This document shows positions 1 through 12,100 of a stretch of DNA of 64,000 bases, one piece after another. Each line of letters starts with the position of its first letter. The stretch's first letter is position 1. A program made the position numbers and the translations under genes. Source of the stretch: Myrica gale (Eukaryota > Streptophyta > Magnoliopsida > Fagales > Myricaceae); contig OZ005611.1 in NCBI GenBank assembly GCA_963930655.1, forward strand, positions 8,067,501 to 8,131,500. The letters run 5' to 3'. The notes beneath the pieces are model-generated. The model had not been told where the DNA came from and did no database searches. It saw nothing but the letters and a program-made list of their open reading frames with translations.

Positions 1-485
1 AAGATAGCCTAGTCGCCATTGGAATTTGGGGTCCAAAATAAATGGGTGGAAAAGGGGAAGTTCTTTTTCTGTGTAGGTTGGAAAAAGTTCACTTCGGAAA
101 AGATTTAAAGGAGAAGAAAGAAATTGTAAGCACATATCGAGTGTACGGCAGACACAGTACACAAGGAACACTCTTTTAGCACTTGGGTCGGGGGATCATC
201 ACAAAAAGCTAATGCTTTATGGTCTCAAAAGAAGGAAGTGATTCCCAATTGAATGTCCCACCGAAAAAATCTATGAACAAAAAGAAAGGGCTAAATGCTA
301 ATGCCCATGAAACTTCACCTAAAAGCTCACTAGTTACTTTGAGCGGCTGCGCTAAAAAAGGGGTCAGCATTTCACACGGAGCATGTAAAAATTGTCTTTG
401 AAATTGGTTCTTTTCACATACCCGGATTCGGAGCCGACGTGATTTGAGAATATATCATTTCCATTAGGCGTTTAGTCAACATTAA
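1..485. other. No gene recognised
   Basis: The short reading frames here have no recognisable domain, no splice pattern and no promoter signal. I see nothing to annotate before the MITE that starts at 486. Confidence 0.6.
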
Positions 486-659
486 GGGGGTGTTTGTTTC
501 CCCAAAATTTTGGGGTTCGAAATTTCTAACAAAACAAACACTCCAAAATTTTTAATTTTTACACACTCTACTTTTCACAAATCCCAATAAATCTCAATAA
601 AGTAAAGATTCCCAAAATTTCAAGAATATTTCCCAAAATTTCCACAAACAAACACCCCC
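486..659. mobile_element. Tourist-like MITE (PIF/Harbinger type)
   Basis: This 174-bp element has perfect 14-bp terminal inverted repeats, GGGGGTGTTTGTTT, and is flanked on both sides by the trinucleotide TAA (483-485 and 660-662). A TWA target duplication with G-rich termini is the hallmark of Tourist/PIF-Harbinger MITEs. The interior is AT-rich and has no coding capacity. Eroded relatives in the same orientation lie at about 24365-24525 and 63243-63426, and one in inverse orientation at about 52485-52650. Confidence 0.85.
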
Positions 660-973
660 TAATCATGTCCATACTCTACATATCTAAGCCAATAGCAAGT
701 GTCGTTCATGCATGCTTAGGAAAAAAAAAGTGTCGTACAAGTATATGCCTAGGGAACTGGTAACTCAGGTTATCACCTGCCCGTTCATTCCCAGGGGAAG
801 TCAAGGAGGCAATTCCTGACTAGAGAAAAGATAATACGAGGAAATTATGTTTTTTTAGCTAGACAATATATTCTTATGACTTTAGTTGGACCATTAGTCT
901 TTGTGCATTGCTCAATTTCAAATTGGGTTTTAAGATAAGTTTTATCCTAAACTGTGAAATTCTGTGTTATGAG

Positions 974-2206
974 TGTTGAAAATATGTCCTCAAAATCAGT
1001 TATTAAATAATTATGAGATAATTATTATTTTATTGTCACATTTATTTATTATTTATTGGGTATAATATTGTAACATGAGATGTTATACAGTTATATTGTT
1101 AAGTGAAATTGTAGAAAATGCATGTCGATGATTAATGAATCAAAAGACGGGAAGTAAGATTTTTTTTGTTCTTTGTTCACTTGACAGTTGTTCTAGACCG
1201 AGGTACATATTTATGTACAAAGAGGTATACACTTGTTGTGTCTCTATTAAATAGGATGATGGACTCCGTCATAGAGGTAATGACCTTCAACAGATGAGTG
1301 GGAACACTGTAAAAGTACATGCACTGAACGAGATCAAATGTGAATACCTTCTGGAAGTGATCACTGATGTAGCGAATATATTCAACACAATTAATTTATT
1401 GTATCCTTAGATCTGAGAGGTTTATGCAGGTCTGTTTATTGTGTACTTGTACTTTGAACGAGTCAGTTAGTGACGATCTTTCTAAGCCAAATATTCCAGA
1501 CAACGTGAGTCTTGAATATGATAAATGAGCTTATGTAAATGCTCAACAAGGAATTCATCAATCTCTTTTTGAGACAATATATTCAGTATATCTATATAGA
1601 GTTGGACTCGAAAAGAAATCACTGGCCAGTGGACTTTTGCGAAAATGGTTTCGAAATTAATATATATTGTGAAATTTTTTTAGAAACAATTTTAGAGTCC
1701 AACGAGTTACAGATTGTGAATTAAGAATTATATGAGCTAGGTACTTAATCATTGATATTATTTCAGTCTTATTAGCTCATGTGGAATATAGTATGGTGGA
1801 ATGATAAATAAACAAATAATTGTTAGCAAAAGAGATTTCACGAAAAATAGTCTCACTATCTCGGGGGTCAATTGTGATATGTTAATGGACATTATTACAA
1901 TTTGTAGAAGCTCATACATTCGAAATACAAAATATAAGGGAGTTAAATGAAAAAAAAAAAGTTTTTCATGATGATTCTATGACCAAGATTTGAGATCCCT
2001 AAAGATATTACCCATAAGCACATGAGAAACTTTGAGGAAGCCATTATAAATAGCTCAGAACTTCATTTGAGAATTCATTTTCATGAGAAAATGTTCTCTC
2101 TAGAATTTTCTCTCTCAAGAACTGTGTGTGTGGATCTGAAGGAGACAGAAGGCATGGGCTGCTTGATTTCAACGATCGAGAAATTTCCGCTGCGCGATTC
2201 TTTACA
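974..2206 (+). repeat. 5' LTR of the copia-like relic
   Basis: Starts TGTTGAAAATATG and ends CTTTACA, with the primer-binding site one base downstream. Its last ~95 bp recur at 2731-2824. The full length of about 1.23 kb is inferred from the TG/CA borders, because the other LTR is truncated. Confidence 0.7.
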
Positions 2207-2207
2207 C

Positions 2208-2219
2208 TGGTATCAGAGC
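2208..2219 (+). promoter_or_regulatory. tRNA-iMet primer-binding site
   Basis: TGGTATCAGAGC is complementary to the 3' end of plant initiator tRNA-Met and lies one base after the 5' LTR, where minus-strand priming occurs in LTR retroelements. Confidence 0.85.
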
Positions 2220-2829
2220 GAGGTTTGTGAAATCGCACGACTCAGGTTAGAGTTTCTCTCTCTAACTCACGCACATGAAAAATTTTGTGTTCTTCGCGAT
2301 CAAATGAGATTTGATGTGAAGAAACACAATTCTTGTTGTTTAATAGTTAATCACTTGGGTTTATAAAATCATAATAAATACCCAACGAAACATTTTTGGG
2401 TAACCGACAAATAACCTTTGATTCCAGCTTTCTCATCAAACTGTTTGATGTGAGCCGGACATCACCACATACTCTCAAATGATTCAGACTTGGTCTCACC
2501 AGTCTATGATTCATAAGAAGTTTTAGGTATAGATTTAGTAGGTATCATGTTTAGAATATAAACAGTTGTCTGCAATGAGAAAACCCCAAAAGTATACAGG
2601 TAATACATTTATGCTTATCTCCCACTGAACAATATCATATAAAGTTCAGCTTTTGTTTTAGCTATTCACAGAGTTCACGATTAACTTTTTTCAAAATAGA
2701 CTATCAATAATATCATAGTTAATAGAAACTCTCTCTCTCAAGAACTGTGTGCGTGAATCTGAAGGAGGTAGCTTGGCCTGCTTGATTTCAATGATCGAGG
2801 AATTTCCGCTGCGCGATTCTTACAATGAG

Positions 2830-5800
2830 GTGATCATTTTGTCAAATTCAGATAACCCCGTAAATGAAAAAGGAAAAATATTCAATGTAGCTAACGGGGA
2901 TATGTGTTAACTAATTGTCAATAATCTCGTATTCAAATTAATTATCAAACCACTTAACATACCGCGTATGACGATCTCCATTAATTTTAATTTTAGCTAA
3001 AATTATTTACGCCTTGTTGGACTTAGTATTTAAGGGAGAGATCTAAGGGGGAATTTTTCCCCGTCTGACATAGCTATTTTAAAACCGAGTTGGTCCAACT
3101 TGAGATGAAAATTCGAAGTAGAATTAAAATTAATAGTGACCATTCATACATGGTGCATTAGGTGATTTGAAAATTATGAGGGACACGTGGTTTTTGACAA
3201 CTGGTAAACAGTATTCCCGTCAGTCACGATGGATTTTTTTTCATTTAAGAAATCACTCGAGTTAACGAAATGATAACTTTAGAACATGGAGAATTTCATA
3301 GGGATCAGTCTAGGACAAAACTTATCATAAGAGCCAATTCGGGATTAAAAAATACTCGACTAGTGGACTAGTTATGACTAATACTATTATTGAAGTGCTT
3401 GTATTTTTTGGTTTGGTTGGTAGCCAGAAATGTGGATACTATGTGCATTAATGTAACGGATACCATGAAGGGGTGTAATCTTGGAGCTGTTTTTCAAGTA
3501 CCAGCAGCAGAGATATAAAAGCCACAATTAAGCACTGCAGCCTCCAGTGAAGTTGTTTAGGAAAAAAAACAAGAGTTCTACAGCTTCTATCTTTGTTAAT
3601 GCGGGAGTCAATTTTTAATGAACACATTAAATCTGATAGCCCATGAAACACGTACGTTTCGACAACAGACTATTGTCTAATCCGATATCTAGCTCGTCTT
3701 AACTACCAAAATGCTCGAGATTATGTTACATAAAATCAGAATCAATGATATCAATTATATTGAGAAGAAAAGAAAAGAAAATTATATTATAATTAAAATT
3801 TTGAGGAATTGAAGAGAGAAATTATTTAAAAAATTTTCATCCTGGAAAAACAAACGCCCGGAAGCAAACTGTATTCCTTTTTTACATTATTGAGGGAGAA
3901 GGCGAACGCCTCTCAGAAAAAGGGGCAGCGCCTACGAGCGTACGTCTACAGCTAGAGACTTTGTAGAACGCAAAGATAAAATTTTTGATTTTGCAACTAG
4001 GCAGGGGCCGCGCGAACGCAGGCCCCCACTACCACAAATTATGACGTAGACTCTCCCACTTGGGGAGACCTTAGGCGGGCACCCCTCCCTCGTGCAATGG
4101 AGGTCACCAACCTAGGCCATGGGCCTTCGAGATCACCCATTGACCCCGTCCAGGTAAGTATGTTGCTCAGTAAGGCGTGGTCTGTATTTATAGTCTGGAC
4201 TAGCTCTCTGTATTCTCAATTTATCCGTGTGGGACTAGCAAAACAAGTTAGTTCATTCCTCTTGTGTACTGGCTCCACCCCCTCCCCCCACCCCACCCCT
4301 TCGCAACTTAAAAATAGTCTCGAGAGAGGAAAATGAAAAATATTAAGTACCATGAAGCACCATATAGATCAGAACAATAAGTTTAGAAATAAAAACGCAG
4401 CTACGACGTAAATTCTTTTCCGTCTCTACAAACACTCATTCTCTCTACAGTTTACGAAACTTCAAAGTGAACCCGTCTAGTGATGGGAAGACAGCAATAG
4501 CAACAATAGTTAGGTGCAAAACGAATGCCGAAAGAACTGAAAGAAATACATTAGCGAATTGACCCATTTGAACAGATCTTATTAGAAGTTGAATCTTACC
4601 ATATAAAGACAAAGATAAAGTAGTAAAATAAACCACCATTGTTTGTATCTTTCTTATATTTTCCCCTGCTACCTAAACCATATTTCAGGGTCAAAAGAAA
4701 TATTAGAGGTGTTTCACGTTATGGAGAAGATGGGTCAAATCCTGGCTATGGCACGGAGCTTCAGGCCAACCAAGGCACCGAGCGGCTTTAATTCACTGGA
4801 ATATCAAAATGTTATGGCGGCATTACTGGTCAGTCCCATTTGGATTCATAGAATGCTGCAACTGAACAGCCTGCCCCCCCAGCCCGGAAATTGTCCAAGT
4901 GAAGTTGCCCTTTCAGACCTCTATCTTACTCAATGCTGCAAAACTTTCACTTCAGGAGGAAGAGAGAAACAACCAAAGAAAGGTGGTTGCAAAAAAACGC
5001 TTACAATTTCGGTAAGATTCAGGTGCAATCGTAACGGGAGGCGGCTCCAAAGGTAAGTTCAGTTCAGAACAAGGAAAACAGGGGAGCTGTGTTTGAAACT
5101 TAGTTGTAGTGTTGGTCGTGTTAAAGCAATGGGCCAATAGAAGGTGAGACAGTGGACCGTGATCAATTATTTGAGAGCTTGAAAGTGTTGGTGACCAAAA
5201 ATAAAAAAAGTTTTGGTGGTTTTCCCAGGTCAGCACCATTTCATTGAGTTTGACGTTTCGTGGACCCTCTTGTCTCCGAGGATACTGCTTAGAATTGCAG
5301 CTGGGCACGTGCACACAAGATCGGAGCCTCGCACCTTTGGCAGTTAGATGGAAGTACAGGCGCGAGAGAGCAGGTAGTTGGACAACTACTTAAATGGCCA
5401 ACTAACCAAGCCGCGAGCCGTTAGTTTCCGTCCGGTGAAATTTGGTGCATTTTACCGGCCTTAATACTCGCGGAGTGACATGTCAGCACTGAGAAGACTT
5501 TCTTTGCAGTACCTCTCAATTTTATTAGTAAAATCAAAGTATTTTCTCAAATTTTATTTAATCTCAGAAAAAGAAATTAGTTGTTGCATTCCATTGATTT
5601 AGCCGTTACACTATATGGCAAGTGACTTAAATGTCCCTTTAAGATAATATATTATTTATACTATTTTTTAAAATTTTATCTTAAAAGAGCATTTAATTTA
5701 ATATACTTTGTTTTCGTATGATTTAACGGTTAAATTTTATGCCGGGTGACAATTGATTTCTTTTACCATATAGTATAATAAATTTTGATATGAGTTATTC

Positions 5801-6007
5801 TTAAAACACAAAAAAATATTCCTACTAATAATGTGATATGTTTTTTTTTCTTGAAATATGATTTGCTTTCAGTGTGAAAACTGAAAATATATGGGTGGAA
5901 ATGATCATATATTTGTTAACTGGGCCCCTTACTGGAGAGGAGCCAAACTCAAGCTGCCGAACATTCAAGCGGCTCAGCTCTTTCAAAAATTTCCGGACCA
6001 TAAACCG
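2830..6007. other. Intergenic, no supported gene
   Basis: AT-rich DNA with scattered short frames. The longest frames (4643-5056 plus strand, 4952-5314 minus strand) overlap on opposite strands and resemble no family I know. A GC-rich patch at about 3890-4110 stands out in composition. Sequence at 3770-3860, ending in AAACAAACGCCC, looks like the eroded end of a MITE. The last 130 bp before the MATE gene form its promoter. Confidence 0.5.
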
Positions 6008-6016
6008 TTATATATG
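6008..6016 (+). promoter_or_regulatory. TATA box of first MATE gene
   Basis: TTATATATG lies about 100 bp before the start codon at 6115 and is followed at about 6024-6075 by a CT-rich pyrimidine patch, the usual plant core-promoter layout. Confidence 0.55.
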
Positions 6017-6114
6017 TATTAACACTCTCTCTCTCTCTCTCCTCCAACCTCAACTTCCTCTCTTGCTCTCTCTCTCAGTACCCACTCTTCTTCGCCTCGA
6101 TTCCCAGCTGGAAA

Positions 6115-9100
6115 ATGCAGCTCAAAACCTTTGCACGTCCTTCCCACACTCCAATCCGAAATCCCAATCTCCGGCGACGCTCTCACGCTTCAATCTTCGT
6201 CAACAGCCAGTTCTTATCAAAGCGCCTCCACCGCTCTATCAGTTCGCCAAGTATTCGCCTCTCACCGGCCAAGAATGGACTCAGTCGGTTAGTAATCGCT
6301 TGCATTAGTAGTCATAGCCATGAATTCGTCGAAGATAACCTCGAAACTGCGACCAAAAGTGATGGCAATGTCGATACGGTTTCGTCCTCAGAAGAAGTGG
6401 TACCGGAGGTCGTGCGATCGAAGAGGGAGGAGTTGGCGAATCAAAGCATATGGAGCCAAATGAAGGAGATTATGATGTTTTCGGGGCCCGCTACGGGGCT
6501 CTGGGTCTGTGGTCCCTTGATGAGTCTCATCTCCACTGCTGTGATTGGTCAGGGAAGCTCAACGGAGCTTGCTGCTTTAGGTAGGTTTCTCAATTGAAAG
6601 TTTCTAAGAGTTCTTGATTGCATGTTTGATTGCTGGAGAAATGTAGGAAATAAATCTAAATCTAACTATATTCTGAACATAAGTGCTTGGATGTTCAATA
6701 CATTAAATACAATTGAATTAGTTCGGTTAAGATGTATTTATTGCGTGTCTGTATTTTGTTCTAATTTAACGGGAAACAAGAATCTGCATTGGATTATTTG
6801 CTTCGATCCAATGCGTTTTCTTAGCTACCAAATAGAGAAGAGTATGATATTTCTTTGTTATTGAATGGGTGAGGTAGATCAATTTGATGGTTATTTTGAA
6901 TGGGCAGGTCCTGGAACGGTCTTTTGCGATAACATGAATCTTCTGTTCATGTTCCTTTCAATCGCCACTTCAAATATGGTCGCCACTTCGCTTGCCAAAA
7001 GGGTAAGTTCTCTGAGCTGTTAATAGGCATCAATGTTTTCGTACTATAGATCTATGCATTCTGGTGAATTTACAAAAGTATTAGAGCCTTACACAAGTTT
7101 CCAGTGCCTCTTTTATTGACGCCCACAGATTCTTAACCGAAAAGTCTTACTTTCCTTATAATGTCATGTATCATTCTTTAAGGAAAAAGTCATTTCGCTG
7201 TCTTCATGTGTTTCTGAATTTTGATTGTCTCCATTTTTTTCAGCGCTCCACAGGGAATATAGTTTTGTAGACATAACAATAAGTGGATAAAACGAAATCA
7301 AGGTAGAAAGAGAATAAGGGTGCGTTATAGTATATCATGAAATGCGAAGAGTAGACTTTAAGAACTCCTTTTTATGTCCTGTTATAGATTGTGTAATAAG
7401 GCATCAATGACTTCCAAATAATTATGGAACTGACTGATTGATGCAATTTTTCCTTATGCATAGTGAGAGTTGACACACATTAAATTTTTCATTTTTTTGC
7501 AAATGATGTACTGTCTTTGTTTCTACTCTCTGTTAGTTACTTATCCTCTAGTTGTTAAATCAAGCAGGAGTTTGAAGACGAAAGCTACTGCTTTTTGCCC
7601 TTTTTGGTTCTAAGCTAAATTTTTATCTTGACGGTATTGGTTCAGGATAAAAAGGAAGTGCAGCATCAAATATCGGTCCTGCTCTTTGTTGGGCTGACTT
7701 GTGGGACTCTGATGCTTTTATTTACTCAGTTCCTGGGCTCATGGGCACTTACTGGTAATAAACATTGGTACAACTTTTAGTTAAGATTCAGTACAGTAGG
7801 TCACATAGTGTTCTTCACCATTTTAGTCAAGGACCATTGGCAATAGTAAAAATATACAGCTGGGGCCACGGAATGATTGACATACTTGCTGATATCTTTT
7901 TTCTTCTTCTTTTTTTTTTTCAGGTTTTGCTGGGCCAAAGAATGTGCATATTGTACCTGCAGCCAGCAAATATGTCCAGGTTCATTTACTTTCCCACAAA
8001 ACTTTGTATCTCTTCTTTTGGTAATCGAAAATCAGTTTTTCCTTTTCTTCATAAGACCAATATCTTCTTGCTACTGTCGATCTTCATTATTAGGAAGATT
8101 GGCACATATGAAATTTGCCTAAAGTTGCTGCTTATTGTTTTTTCTCCCCCACCATCAGGAAAATACGTGGACACGAAAATTGATTTGTTTCTCTAAGCTT
8201 TTACTTATTGAAAACAGTACTTATGGAGCAAATTCTTTCCTACCAATTATTGTTGTCTGCACAAGTCTATCATCTGCTTGAGTACTGATGTTTTGATGTA
8301 TTATTCAGTCTGTCATTTTTCCATGTCTACAATTCATCATTAAGAGACTCTGCTTATTGCCTTTTAAGGACTTCTTAACTGAATGTTTTCTTTTCTGTTG
8401 GTAGATTCGAGGCTTAGCATGGCCTGCAGTTCTTTATGGTCTGGTTGCTCAAAGTGCAAGGTGCAAATGTTATATATTCTTTTGTCTTGATGCATCATCA
8501 CTTATCTGTTGGCAGAGTCATTTTTCTTCTAATAAGAATTTCTGACCTATCATTGCTTAGTTTATTTCTCGAGAAGAATTTCTGACTTATACTGATATTT
8601 GAGCTTCCATGAACAACCATATCAGCCTTTTTTTCATATACATAGCTATTTGGCGCTAGACATTTTTCTTTACACAAAATTCTCCTGACATGGGCTGATT
8701 GCATGTGTTTTTTACATTTTTTTCGGTCTGCCCTGCCTTTGACTTCTATTTTCTAGGTGCTTTGGTAATAACTAATTGCCCTTTCTATTATGTTGTCACT
8801 CAGTAGTTTGAAAAACCAACCGAGTGATGATCCTGAGAATCACAGAGTTAGGAAGAAAGGGAGGGAGGGAGGAAGAGAGATTCAAAAGACAGAAGAGTTT
8901 TCACATTCTCTTACAGTAGATTTTATCTTGTCTCCACAATGACTAAGCAGCTCTTTGTTGGGGGAGAAAACTAACAAAAGAAATAGGAAGATGTATGCAC
9001 TCAGCCTCCAATGTGAACAATACTTATCGTATTTTGATTCTTTTTCTTCTGTCACCAGTCTTGGCATGAAAGATTCCTTGGGACCTCTTAAGTCTTTGGT

Positions 9101-12100
9101 AGTAGCCAGTGCTGTTAATGGCATGGGTCATGTAGTCCTGTGCAGTATGTTACGGTATGGCATAACCGGTGCAGCATGGGCAACAATGGTATCGCAAGTA
9201 TGTTGCATATCTATTACTCGACACATTTTTAATTTTCTCAACACAACATTTGTTTTAGAGTTGCCACTGATCAATATAATCTATCCCAGGTTGTTGCGGC
9301 TTATATGATGATTGAAGCTCTGAACAATAAAGGATATAGTGCATTTGCCATCTCTGTTCCATCACCCAAAGAATTTATGCAGATATTTGCAATTGCTGCT
9401 CCAGTGTTTGTAACAATGTTCTCAAAGGTTTGCTATGTTTTATTCAGCTCTAGTTCCGTATCTGCTCCCTTGAGAAGGAACTTATGCATCTGTGTGTTTC
9501 TGATGTTCAGGTGGCTTTCTATTCCCTCATGACATATTTTGCTACAGCTATGGGAACAAACACGGTCGCGGCTCATCAGGTTGGTTCCAGTTAGAGTACT
9601 ACTTACTGTTACTTTCATCCTTGTTGTGCTCCCTGACTATAATGAACTGATGGCTTTTACCAAACCACTACAGGTCATGATTCAAATGTATGGCATGTGT
9701 GTAGTGTGGGGTGAACCTCTCTCTCAAACTGCACAATCATTCATGCCAGAGTTATTAAATGGAAGTACCCGAAATTTGGAGAAGGTCAGTGATTTTCATC
9801 CTCTGCCGATGTGTTGTACCTTATAACTTAGTTTTATCACTTACCATTAAAATTTTGTAACATCCAATAACTGATTTATAAAGATATCAGTTATGAAGAG
9901 TTGACTTATTCTTTGGTGTAATTGATATTCTGCATATACATCATTATATAAAGCTCTAGTTGCAAAACTTCGTTCTCTATATCAAAGTCTTTTCATTACC
10001 GAAAGGTGTATGATATCTTACAGGCTCGAATGCTGCTGAAGTCACTCGTGATTATTGGAGCTATACTTGGATTAACAATAGGGACTATTGGAATGTCTGT
10101 TCCTTGGTTGCTTCCACAACTTTTTACACCTGATCTTAATGTCGTACAAGAGGTTAGTTCTCAAGTTTTGCCTAACAAAAGTACTACTATATTTTTCAGT
10201 ATGTTGATCGTGTACATAATGAGCATGCTGTGCTGCAATTGAAAGTAAAGGCCTTATATAGCTTGGTCATGAGCTTATAATTTTTCAAAGTGTGTGTCAA
10301 AGTGGGACATGATGACTGCTTTGTACAGTCAAGATAATGTTGTAGGATAAGCAATCTTGTGCTACCCAATCCATGTCCCATAGTATCTATCTCATCCAGC
10401 AAAATTTGAGGTCAACTTTTGTGCCCTTGTTTCAAAGAATAAAAAACAGCCAGAAGTGCGAATTGGATGACCCTTGTATTTCTTTGATTCTGCCTGTTGA
10501 CAGTGGATCATGTTTCTGCTGTTACCGGTGGCTCTGTTAGGTGAGAAGTAATTTGTTGTGTTCAGCAGAGCTCACGTTAGTGAAAAGGGATCTAGTAAGG
10601 TGAAAAGATTTTACACGTGCTCATGTAATCTTTTGATGCAACTGACTGACTGTAATATCATCTGATTGTTGTGGCTCTGCAGATGCACAAAGTGTTGATT
10701 CTGTTCTTTTTGTCATTGGCTGTGACACCCTGTACCCATAGCCTTGAGGGGACATTGCTGGTATGTTTGATGTCTTCGCTTCTGACACTTTCTTGAAAGC
10801 TTTCTCTCGTATGAATCTTTTATGCTGATACCTGTGGTTTGGGCCAAGAAATAGCTACAGAAAACATGACCAACCCTATCTATGAGGTTTTTCTTTTTCT
10901 TTTTTTTTTGGGGGGGGGGGGGGCGATTAGCTCATAGTTATGACTCATTTTCTGTCGTAAGACTATGTTTGCAGAAGCTACTCGTTTTTGCCTTAAGATG
11001 GGCCTGTATTTGTAACAGTCCCACATTGGTTGGGGAATAAAAGTAATGTCTTAATATAAGCTTAGAGGCACCTCCACTTGGTAAGCCGGTTTTCCAATGT
11101 GTGAATCTCCAAACTTATGTGGGTCCATTACAAATGGTATCAGAGCCGGTTGTGGGCTCTTGTTCTACCCCGCCACCTCGCCTAAGGAGTGGCCGGCCAT
11201 GGATCCAGTGGAACGGGCATGACCCCAATCCGGTGAATAGAAGATCCATGGTGCTCGACCAACGTGGGTGTTGGTCTTAAAGGGTGGTGGTATGTAACAG
11301 TCTCACATTGGTTGGGGAATAAAAGTAATGTCTTAATATAAGCTTGGAGGCACCTCCACTTGGTAAGCCGGTTTTCCAAGGTGTGAATCTCCAAACTTAT
11401 GTGGGTCCATTACAAATGGTATCAGAGCCGGTTGTGGGCTCTTGTTCTACCCCGCCACCTCGCCTACGGAGTGGCCGGCCATGGATCCAGTGGAACGGGC
11501 ATGACCCCAATCCAGTGAATAGAAGCTTCATGGTGCTCGACCAACGTGGGTGTTGGTCTTAAAAGGTGGTGGTATGTAACAGTCTCACATTGGTTGGGGA
11601 ATAAAAGTAATGCCTTAATATAAGCTTGGAGGCACCTCCACTTGGTAAGCCGGTTTTCCAAAGTGTGAATCTCCAAGCTTATGTGAGTCCATTACAGTAT
11701 TATATTCTCTGATTACCAGAGAAAAAGAACAACTTGCTTTGCCCAAATGTTCCAAATTTGATGGTGTAGCACTCGATATTACATAAAACAATGCCTCACA
11801 CTTTCAATTCTGGATAACGTCTGCTTCATGGTGCAGGCTGGACGGGATTTAAAATTTATTAGCTTATCAATGAGCGGATGCTTTTCATTTGGTGCTCTTC
11901 TACTTCTGGTAGAGATCTATTTTCTTGGTTCATTGAAGACCTCTTTCTCTCTGTTTAAAAGAAAATCATTTTGACCTTCTTTTTATGCTTACTTGCTCTC
12001 CTATTCTTCTTTTTACCAGCTCGTAAGAGGATACGGTTTGATAGGTTGCTGGTTTGCACTCGTGGGATTTCAATGGGTAAGACCTACTAACATTCTGATA

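Larger units (their letters stand above)
974..2824 (+). mobile_element. Deleted copia-like LTR retrotransposon
   Basis: An LTR-like block begins with TG at 974 and ends with CA at 2206. One base later comes TGGTATCAGAGC (2208-2219), the primer-binding site matching plant initiator methionine tRNA. About 500 bp of internal DNA follows. A second copy of only the last ~95 bp of the LTR (from about 2731) ends in CA at 2824. The 5-bp target duplication ATGAG lies exactly outside both ends (969-973 and 2825-2829). Most of the internal region and most of the 3' LTR are gone, and no gag or pol frame survives. The copia assignment is inference from the LTR length and primer site; superfamily needs a homology search. 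Confidence 0.82.
11011..11696 (+). mobile_element. TRIM retroelement with three LTRs
   Basis: The structure is LTR-internal-LTR-internal-LTR with an exact 282-bp period. The three 122-bp LTRs start TGTAACAGTC and end CATTACA. The two 160-bp internal segments each start AA followed by primer-binding site TGGTATCAGAGCC and end in a purine-rich tract before the next LTR. The perfect 5-bp target duplication GTATT flanks the whole array (11006-11010 and 11697-11701), so it entered or matured as one unit. There is no coding capacity, as expected for a terminal-repeat retrotransposon in miniature. It sits in intron 11 of the MATE gene, in the same orientation. Confidence 0.95.

Noticed and set aside
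4643-5314. Overlapping frames of 137 (plus) and 120 (minus) codons
   Set aside because: No family motif, no matching splice sites, and opposite strands overlap. I cannot support either as a gene.
11182-11676. Repeated 70-codon minus-strand frames in the TRIM array
   Set aside because: They recur only because the LTR-internal unit recurs, and they span LTR borders; the element is non-coding.
11011-11696. Cassandra-type TRIM with 5S rRNA promoter
   Set aside because: The LTR contains no 5S rRNA-like segment, so this is another TRIM family.
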